Source: JABEVB01 sp049965775 (GTDB lineage: Bacteria > Planctomycetota > Phycisphaerae > WQYP01). From it: 12,342 nucleotides of DNA. The stretch covers positions 1-12,342 of the forward strand of contig JBMFVX010000093.1 of assembly GCA_049965775.1 (NCBI GenBank). The letters run 5' to 3'. The notes beneath the pieces are model-generated. The model saw only the letters and a list, made by a program, of their open reading frames with translations. It was not told the DNA's origin and did not search any database. This document shows, piece by piece, positions 8,160 to 12,342 of the stretch. Position 1 is the stretch's first letter. The number at the start of each line of letters is the position of its first letter. The position numbers and the translations under genes are program-made.

Positions 8160-8188
8160 AGAATAGGTTTAAGGCTGCAGCCTGTCAA
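8160..8188 (-). promoter_or_regulatory. floA promoter, with palindromic spacer
   Basis: On the - strand a perfect -35 TTGACA (8183-8188) is followed after exactly 17 bases by TATTCT (8160-8165), a 4 of 6 match to the -10. Transcription would start near 8153, giving a leader of about 70 bases before ATG 8084. The spacer contains the 10-base perfect palindrome GGCTGCAGCC (8173-8182), which may be chance or a binding site. Confidence 0.6.
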
Positions 8189-8267
8189 ACAATCGCCATA
8201 CCGCCCGCGGCCAGGATTGCAGCAAAATAAAACGTCGCCCTGCCACGAGCCACGCCGCCTACCATAA

Positions 8268-8290
8268 AGCCGCGACCACGGGTCGCGGCT
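8268..8290. repeat. Strong 10-bp hairpin upstream of floA
   Basis: AGCCGCGACC (8268-8277) and GGTCGCGGCT (8281-8290) are perfect arms around a 3-base loop. Read on the - strand the stem is followed by TTTA, so it could weakly terminate transcription entering from the right before the floA promoter. It could equally be another GC-rich intergenic palindrome. Confidence 0.5.
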
Positions 8291-8548
8291 ACCCCCTCTT
8301 GAAAACCCAAATATCAAATCCAAACAACCACCCCGCCCAGCACGCGCATAACTCCCGTAAGCCAGCCAGCCCGGCGGCCGTTCAACCTCATGTGCCGCCC
8401 AACCACCACGCTCCTAACATCCCGCTCCAGCCCTTTACACGGCAGCCAAAACCAATGACGCCAAAACCCAGCAGGTCTTTAATGCCTTGTCGGGCGCCGC
8501 GTTTGATGCTTCATCAAGGTTTATTGCCTTTACAACGGAGACCGCATT
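8291..8548. other. No convincing gene; boundary region
   Basis: This stretch separates the floA operon from the accessory right part. A small inverted repeat, TTGATG-CTT-CATCAA, lies at 8503-8517. An open + frame without an ATG (8418-8552) ends in TGA overlapping the ATG at 8549; its last residues read SSRFIAFTTETAL. It could be the tail of a decayed gene, but I cannot support it as one. Another + frame starting at 8299 is Pro/His/Asn-rich and looks like chance. Confidence 0.35.
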
Positions 8549-8695
8549 ATGAACGTGGGTATGATTAAGAACAGCATACAGTTGAAACTGCCGAGCCTGC
8601 ACCTCAAAGCACTGCTATCGGCCGCCGCCAGCCCAGAAATGCCGCTTACCTCGGTTGGGATTTTGCATCATGGGCACTCAGCCGTTATCCTTTAG
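8549..8695 (+). CDS. Possible small ORF of 48 residues
   Basis: I do not recognise this ORF. ATG 8549 is preceded by CGGAG at 8 bases, a fair ribosome site. The product begins MNVGMIKNSIQLKLPSLHLK and ends HHGHSAVIL at TAG 8693-8695. The start overlaps the stop of an open frame to the left (ATGA), a pattern typical of operons. Its end lies only 24 bases before the start I chose for the next gene. It has no clear membrane segment, zinc site or DNA-binding motif. It could be a genuine small protein of this operon, a leader peptide or the decayed start of a longer gene. Coding status is uncertain. Confidence 0.3.
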   Translation: MNVGMIKNSIQLKLPSLHLKALLSAAASPEMPLTSVGILHHGHSAVIL

Positions 8696-8719
8696 GCGTT
8701 GCATCTGGAGAATCGGCAC

Positions 8720-9472
8720 TTGGGCGGCAAAGAGCGCATACTTATTACACTCCGAACATATCCCGTTATAAGTCAAAAATATTTTGAAACGGTATGCACG
8801 GGTGGAATCACCGACACTGGCGAATGGCGCCGACTCTACCCAGTTCCACTGCGCTACTTGGAAACGGAAAAACAATATAAAACCTTCGACGTTGTAGACG
8901 TTGAGGTAAAGCCCGGAAAGGATACCCGTCCGGAGAGTCGTGTCCCCGTCATTGCGACCATGAGAATTACCTCTCACCTCGATGGTTGGCCCGCTCGCCG
9001 CGATTGGGTTGAGCCTACCGCCTTCGACTCACTTGAACAAATGATCGCGGCCGGCAAATCGTTGGCGCCAGTCCGAGTGCGGGCTGTGCGTGAATTCACG
9101 GCAGCGCCAGACTCGGCTGATTGGTCACCCGCTCAGCTAGAAAAGCTCAAGCAGGGCAGCCTCCTTGACGAGCGCAAGCCCTTGGAGAAAATTCCATTCG
9201 ATTTCCGCATCTGCTGGATTGACGGAGCGGGAAAAGAGTACAATCATCATGTGATAGCGTGGGAGTTTGGCGAAACTTGGAGGAGCTACAAAAAAAGCTA
9301 CCCAGATCCAATCGCCGTCATGCGCGATAAATGGATGAATGACCTATGCTCACCATCCAAACGCGATTTGTTCTTTTTCATGGGTAATGACAACCGCTTT
9401 CGGGAACAATTTTACCTCTGCGGTATATTTGGGCCGCCAAAACAAAAGGACTCTGATGCAACACTTTGGTAA
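8720..9472 (+). CDS. Unnamed-family protein paired with DUF488
   Basis: The product has about 250 residues. I know the sequence type but no established function or name. It opens with a beta strand and a TYP motif (ILITLRTYPVISQKYFETVC), then TGEWRRLYPVPLRYL, then YKTFDVVDVEV and DTRPESR, and ends with RDLFFFMGNDNRF and GIFGPP. This looks like a complete globular cytoplasmic domain with no signal peptide. The start is uncertain: TTG 8720 has GGAG 9 bases upstream, while TTG 8699 adds 7 residues with poor spacing; no ATG fits. Its end overlaps the DUF488 start by 17 bases, so the two are translationally coupled and probably act together. A weak promoter may lie at 8663-8691 (TTGCAT, 17 bases, TATCCT). 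Nucleic-acid binding or processing in a defence setting is a guess from neighbours. Confidence 0.75.
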   Translation: MGGKERILITLRTYPVISQKYFETVCTGGITDTGEWRRLYPVPLRYLETEKQYKTFDVVDVEVKPGKDTRPESRVPVIATMRITSHLDGWPARRDWVEPTAFDSLEQMIAAGKSLAPVRVRAVREFTAAPDSADWSPAQLEKLKQGSLLDERKPLEKIPFDFRICWIDGAGKEYNHHVIAWEFGETWRSYKKSYPDPIAVMRDKWMNDLCSPSKRDLFFFMGNDNRFREQFYLCGIFGPPKQKDSDATLW

Positions 9473-10028
9473 AGAATTTGCAAGAAGAAGGGGCGGCAAT
9501 GCGGCCGCAATCGAGCGGGCATTCGGCATTACACTTGCCCAGCCGCATGCAGCCCGACAGTCAGCCCGATACCGCACCATCCGCGAGGGGGGTACGACAA
9601 CCATCTTCACCATCGGCTACGAGAGACGCGACGGCGAGGGCCTCATGGCGCTGCTTGCAGATGCTGGAATTGAGCTGCTGGCCGACATCCGCGAAAAGCC
9701 CATGTCGCGTGTGCCGGATTTCCGCGCTGCGGCCCTGCGGGGCGCCTGTGAAAATGTCGGCATCGAATACCGCAACTGGCCGGAGCTTGGTTCCACCGAA
9801 ACCCTACGCGACGACCTTAAGAATACCGGCGACTTCAAACGCTTCGAAGGCGAATTTCGTAAATATGTGATGCGAAACGGTAAGGACGCATTGAAAGAAC
9901 TTGCCACCGAGGCGAAGAAAAAGTCCACCGCACTACTCTGCTATGAACGCCTCCACGAGGAATGTCACCGCAGTACTGTTGCCGAATTGTTGGCGGATAT
10001 GCTAAACGCCGGAATCGTGGCTATGTAA
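9456..10028 (+). CDS. DUF488 family protein
   Basis: The 190-residue product carries a clear DUF488 domain (PF04343) from about residue 49 to the end. Visible motifs are TIFTIGYERR, LLADIREKPMSR, GIEYRNWPELGS and, near the C-terminus, LLCYERLHEECHRS. The last holds the family's conserved Cys162, Glu164, Cys170, His171 and Arg172. The biochemical activity of DUF488 is not firmly established; the conserved Cys/His/Arg cluster suggests a catalytic or metal-binding site. A basic, Ala-rich N-terminal extension (1-48) is not part of the core. I chose ATG 9456 because AAAGGA lies 5 bases upstream; the frame is open further left, but that part is the shadow of the preceding gene. It overlaps that gene by 17 bases, so the two form one unit. 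It is convergent to the reverse transcriptase, with 90 bases between stops. Confidence 0.88.
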   Translation: MQHFGKEFARRRGGNAAAIERAFGITLAQPHAARQSARYRTIREGGTTTIFTIGYERRDGEGLMALLADAGIELLADIREKPMSRVPDFRAAALRGACENVGIEYRNWPELGSTETLRDDLKNTGDFKRFEGEFRKYVMRNGKDALKELATEAKKKSTALLCYERLHEECHRSTVAELLADMLNAGIVAM

Positions 10029-10118
10029 ACAAATTGCCAGCCGGAAATTCAAGTAGGAGCGGGAATGTTGCATCATTATATTGGCGAATCCGCAGCTTGT
10101 CGGGATGTACCTTGAAGT

Positions 10119-11663
10119 TCATTGCCAATACCCGTCAGGTCCGAAAACTTGGACCTCGCTTGGCTTGATAACGCTTGTGAGTCTCTTGAGATTTTGGCTG
10201 TCAACAATTGTAGAGGGTGCAAGCGCTGCCTTCAGTTGCTTAGATTTGATCCAATCGTTGTTCCAAATAGCGATGTTGGCACCCTCGACAAGTTTGCATA
10301 GAGGCTCCTCGTACGGGCGAGTCTGCTGACGCCCCGGCCCGCTTGTGAATGGGTAGCTAATACGTTGGAGCCAAATCTCCATATGGCATGTATTGGGAAG
10401 TTGTGAAAGCTTTTGGCGAACCTTGGTGACGGCGTCCAGCCTCTCATTGTTGCCTTTTAGAGTGGCGAGAAACTTGCTGATGATCGCTGCGCATAGAGGC
10501 ATCGTCCTTGGGCTGCCGTAAGCAATATCCACAGCAATGCTGATTAACACCATCGCATTTTGAATATGTTTCTCCTTTATCACTCGCTTGTGAAACTCAT
10601 TCAGAGCCGTAACAAGACTTCCCGAGTTGGGAAAGTCGTGTCCATGCGCGTGAATAATGAGTAAATACTTCTGGAGATTGTCATCGCTCTGCCTCGCTTG
10701 GAGCCACGCCCTCTTGTCAATCTTGATGGAACTACCTACAACAAGTGCTGACCCGACCGTCTTGGCAGCGCTTAGCTTCAAACCGAGTTCGATGAGCACC
10801 TCGCTCAGTGCCTTAAGTATCCTCTCTCCCTCCCGCGGATTGTTAACGAATATCCGATAGTCGTCCCGGTATCGGAGGATTTGATAGTCGGTTATCAGTG
10901 CTTTGGTGAGACGATTGCCAAGTTTAAGATCGGCAAACCCAAGAATCATTTCGGCGATAAAATCCATCAGTACCGAACCCTGCGGTATACCGTTTGTCTG
11001 CCCGTGCTGCATGTCCTGAATGCGTTTATCAACCATATTCCCAAGGAGCCTTTTGTCATATCGGTTGGCCTTGGCCTTTTTTCGAGTGTGAATGGCCCAT
11101 GCAATAGAATGCGTGTAGATTGCCGCGTAACAGTCGGTGATGTCCGCGTGGAAAACGTGGCTGTAGTCCATGGCCAGCTCGATTGATTTCTGTTCAATCC
11201 CACCCCACCAATTAAGAATCTGACTTGCTCTGTCTTTGCGGCCTGGCGGCGATTGTAGCGGAATACTGAGGCACTTTAATTTTTGTGTCCGTTGGAACGC
11301 CCTAAACCGATTGGTGATAGTGAGCCAGTGTGTGGGCGAGGTAATCGTATGAACGAGGTCAACGTAGAGTGCCGGGTGGACAAGTTGGAACGGTCGCCAT
11401 GCGTACCTACCATCCTTGTTGGACAACATCGAGTGATTTACCTTCTCGCAGTTATAAGCACCTGATCCCAAGGTACTAAGCTGTTTGTTTCTCAAAAGCT
11501 TCGATACTTTGGCCAGCAACGGTCCGAACTTAAAATAGGATGGCAGGTCAAACGTGCAGTAGCTCTCCGGCTTGAGCAAAAACCTGCGTGCCTCCACCGC
11601 CTGCATGTCCAAAATAGACCGTACTGCCTTGCGTCGTGGCGCATTTCGCTTTTTGGTGCTCAT
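10119..11663 (-). CDS. Reverse transcriptase, Abi/UG defence type (DRT-like)
   Basis: The 514-residue protein is an RNA-directed DNA polymerase of the bacterial Abi/unknown-group class, many members of which defend against phage. The N-terminal part (about 85-155) contains YAWRPFQLVHPALYVDLVH and NWWGGIEQ. Motif A is FHADITDCYAAIYTHSIAWA with the first catalytic Asp174. The next block is GQTNGIPQGSVLMDFIAEM (222-240). The active-site box is YRDD, with Asp267 and Asp268. ELGLKLSAAKT then follows. After residue 330 comes a long helical region with no known nuclease or protease motif, ending near GPDGYWQ. It is not a group II intron protein (no maturase or HNH), and nothing indicates a diversity-generating or retron RT. 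GAGGAGG lies 7 bases before ATG 11663. GC is lower than in the pump genes, suggesting transfer. I cannot fix the DRT subtype. Confidence 0.9.
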   Translation of the reverse strand: MSTKKRNAPRRKAVRSILDMQAVEARRFLLKPESYCTFDLPSYFKFGPLLAKVSKLLRNKQLSTLGSGAYNCEKVNHSMLSNKDGRYAWRPFQLVHPALYVDLVHTITSPTHWLTITNRFRAFQRTQKLKCLSIPLQSPPGRKDRASQILNWWGGIEQKSIELAMDYSHVFHADITDCYAAIYTHSIAWAIHTRKKAKANRYDKRLLGNMVDKRIQDMQHGQTNGIPQGSVLMDFIAEMILGFADLKLGNRLTKALITDYQILRYRDDYRIFVNNPREGERILKALSEVLIELGLKLSAAKTVGSALVVGSSIKIDKRAWLQARQSDDNLQKYLLIIHAHGHDFPNSGSLVTALNEFHKRVIKEKHIQNAMVLISIAVDIAYGSPRTMPLCAAIISKFLATLKGNNERLDAVTKVRQKLSQLPNTCHMEIWLQRISYPFTSGPGRQQTRPYEEPLCKLVEGANIAIWNNDWIKSKQLKAALAPSTIVDSQNLKRLTSVIKPSEVQVFGPDGYWQ

Positions 11664-11675
11664 GAGGTTTCCTCC

Positions 11676-11807
11676 TCACCAAACATTCAACCGTCTCCAG
11701 CACCTAACATCTGTATAGATGGATTTAAGGGAAGCCTTTTCAATATTGTCAAAAACCTGCGGCATCAGCTTCACCCATTTAAGCGCATTGCCCCGGATGC
11801 GAATGCA
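11676..11807 (-). pseudogene. Possible coding remnant or leader ORF just upstream of the RT
   Basis: On the - strand an open frame without a good start (43 codons between stops) ends in TGA at 11676-11678, inside the RT ribosome site. Its residues, for example LKWVKLMPQVFDNIEKASLK followed by SIYTDVRCWRRLNVW, look protein-like. Immediately upstream a second frame (11771-12025) is open for 84 codons, so a frameshifted gene is possible. The + strand of the same DNA also reads plausibly, ending RIAPDANAL at 11812, so the strand is ambiguous. This may instead be noncoding RNA sequence that happens to be open. Confidence 0.22.
11723..11752 (-). promoter_or_regulatory. Promoter-like sequence close to the RT gene
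   Basis: On the - strand a perfect TTGACA (11747-11752) is followed after 18 bases by TTAAAT (11723-11728), a 4 of 6 match to a -10. Transcription would start about 50 bases before the RT ATG. The short leader would contain a small hairpin, CATCT-GTAT-AGATG on the + strand (11708-11721). The -10 is poor, so this is only a candidate. Confidence 0.4.
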
Positions 11808-11835
11808 TTATAACCAGCCTCGCCTCGCGCAACAT
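11807..11835 (-). promoter_or_regulatory. Second promoter-like sequence upstream of the RT
   Basis: A perfect -10 TATAAT lies at 11807-11812 on the - strand. The sequence 17 bases upstream (ATGTTG, 11830-11835) is a poor -35. Transcripts would start near 11800 and carry about 135 bases before the RT. It overlaps the stop region of the possible remnant, so it may be chance. Confidence 0.3.
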
Positions 11836-11838
11836 CGT

Positions 11839-11858
11839 GCTCGTTCACGTGATCGAGC
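11839..11858. repeat. Near-perfect 20-base palindrome
   Basis: GCTCGTTCACGTGATCGAGC is a palindrome at 18 of 20 positions; only positions 6 and 15 break it. The core TCACGTGA is perfect. It sits about 180 bases upstream of the RT start, just before the TATAAT-like box, and could be a protein-binding operator or an RNA hairpin. Confidence 0.5.
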
Positions 11859-11976
11859 CTAAAATTCATTGCCGCCGCAGAGTCCATGCGTAAATCCTCG
11901 TGCCCCAAAAAATCTAAGCGGTGCATCCAACTCAAAAGTCGTACGGCCTGTCCCGCTATCCGCAGCCCGTTGTTTA

Positions 11977-12053
11977 AGATCGGGATCGCGTCGTCGTGGT
12001 AAGAGGTTGCGGGGAAGCCGCGCACACCGCGCTACTTACTACTTTCCCGATCT
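11977..12053. ncRNA. Candidate structured RNA element upstream of the RT
   Basis: AGATCGGGA (11977-11985) and TCCCGATCT (12045-12053) are perfect 9-base arms closing a 77-base domain. Inside, GTGGTAAG (11996-12003) can pair with CTTACTAC (12035-12042) except at one position, which is G-U if the + strand is the RNA and A-C if the - strand is. GCGG/CCGC and CGCG/CGCG stems lie in the centre. I checked it as a tRNA because of its size, but it has no T-arm consensus and no anticodon-arm layout. Some DRT systems have an upstream noncoding RNA; whether this is one is inference. Confidence 0.3.
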
Positions 12054-12306
12054 ACTCTCTTGCGGCACAACTGCCGATGCCGCGCCTACTTTCATTACAT
12101 GCCCAAACTCTGTTCAACACACACTCTGTATTGCATACCAGCAATCCCGATGCGTCGGGGTTATTTGGGTAAGAATTGCGCCATTTGGAACTCCAACGCC
12201 CCTCGCGGCAGCAAAGCGACCGCGCCCACAAGCGCAGCGCCGCCAATTACATATAAAAATCTCTATGCCACAAACCGTCAATTTCTTCGCAGCGTGCAAA
12301 GATTTT
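12054..12306. other. Gene-free stretch near the right edge
   Basis: No gene with a credible start is seen here. A short - strand frame without a start (12161-12262) reads as a hydrophobic segment, VIGGAALVGAVALLPRGALE, and ends at TAA 12161-12163. It is too short and lacks a ribosome site, but could be a remnant. The other open frames are Cys/Arg-rich and look like chance. Confidence 0.4.
12143..12165 (+). terminator. Weak terminator-like hairpin
   Basis: AATCCCGA (12143-12150) pairs with TCGGGGTT (12155-12162) across the loop TGCG, with one T-G pair. ATTT then follows. The stem is short and the T-run broken, so termination on the + strand is possible but not strongly supported; no + strand gene is visible upstream of it. 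Confidence 0.25.
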
Positions 12307-12342
12307 TTAGGCAGCTTTCATCAGCATTTCCGCCGTTGCCGA
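12307..12342 (-). CDS. Possible 3' end of a gene cut by the window edge
   Basis: On the - strand the last bases read SATAEMLMKAA followed by TAA at 12307-12309, in GC-rich codons like those of the host genes. It may be the C-terminus of a gene starting to the right of the window. Only 11 residues are visible, so no family can be named and chance is possible. If real, it would transcribe toward the RT and its structured upstream region. Confidence 0.25.
   Translation of the reverse strand, partial: SATAEMLMKAA

Noticed and set aside
8299..8568. Pro/His/Asn-rich + strand frame of 89 codons
   Set aside because: Chance-like composition, no ribosome site, and no recognisable domain.
10079..10156. 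TATTGGC/GCCAATA pair (38-base loop) and a 6-bp hairpin at 10137-10156 near the RT stop as a terminator
   Set aside because: The first pair is weak and long-range; the hairpin lies within the RT coding end and has no T-run.
10119..11663. Retron, group II intron or diversity-generating RT
   Set aside because: No maturase or endonuclease domain, no template/variable repeat pair seen, and the motifs (QGS, YRDD, long helical C-terminus) fit the Abi/UG class better.
11977..12053. tRNA gene, suggested by length and closing stem
   Set aside because: The closing stem is 9 bp and no T-arm or anticodon-arm pattern is present on either strand.
1..12342. CRISPR array, integron or insertion sequence with transposase
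   Set aside because: No regularly spaced repeats, integrase or intact transposase could be seen on either strand.

Overview
The window comes from a diderm bacterium. It encodes an outer-membrane lipoprotein channel and a tripartite RND efflux pump, plus a flotillin-like FloA protein. GC content is fairly high on the left (pump and floA) and visibly lower on the right (reverse transcriptase). The floA gene followed by a small Ala/Pro-rich protein, and the GC-rich palindromes scattered between genes, make Planctomycetota (perhaps Phycisphaerae) my best guess. That placement is an inference and not proven by this sequence.

Left part (1-6086, + strand): a regulatory leader of about 290 bases carries an imperfect inverted repeat over a -10-like box. 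It is followed by a tight operon for an RND pump in the order outer-membrane factor, periplasmic adaptor, inner-membrane permease. The three products would form one envelope-spanning export machine.

Middle (6087-8290): the operon ends in a gene-free stretch with a nested stem-loop structure, a CCACCGGC/GCCGGTGG palindrome and copies of a short dispersed repeat that also occurs at the left edge. Convergent to the pump, on the - strand, lies a two-gene operon: floA (membrane microdomain scaffold) and a downstream low-complexity Ala/Pro-rich protein with a conserved-looking C-terminal helix. A good sigma70-type promoter and a strong Shine-Dalgarno fix the floA start at 8084.

Right part (8291-12342): this looks accessory. 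On the + strand are a doubtful 48-residue ORF, a roughly 250-residue protein of an unnamed family and an overlapping DUF488 gene. Convergent to them on the - strand is a 514-residue reverse transcriptase of the Abi/UG type (defence-associated RT, 'DRT'), with a YRDD active site and a long helical C-terminal part. Upstream of it lie about 640 bases without a convincing gene. They hold several inverted repeats, two promoter-like sequences and possible frame-broken coding remnants, and are where an RT-associated noncoding RNA would be expected. The last bases at the right edge may be the 3' end of another - strand gene.

The most interesting unit is the convergent pair of modules (unnamed-family protein + DUF488, and RT with a structured upstream region). 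This is a candidate defence island; whether the two modules act together cannot be decided from sequence alone.
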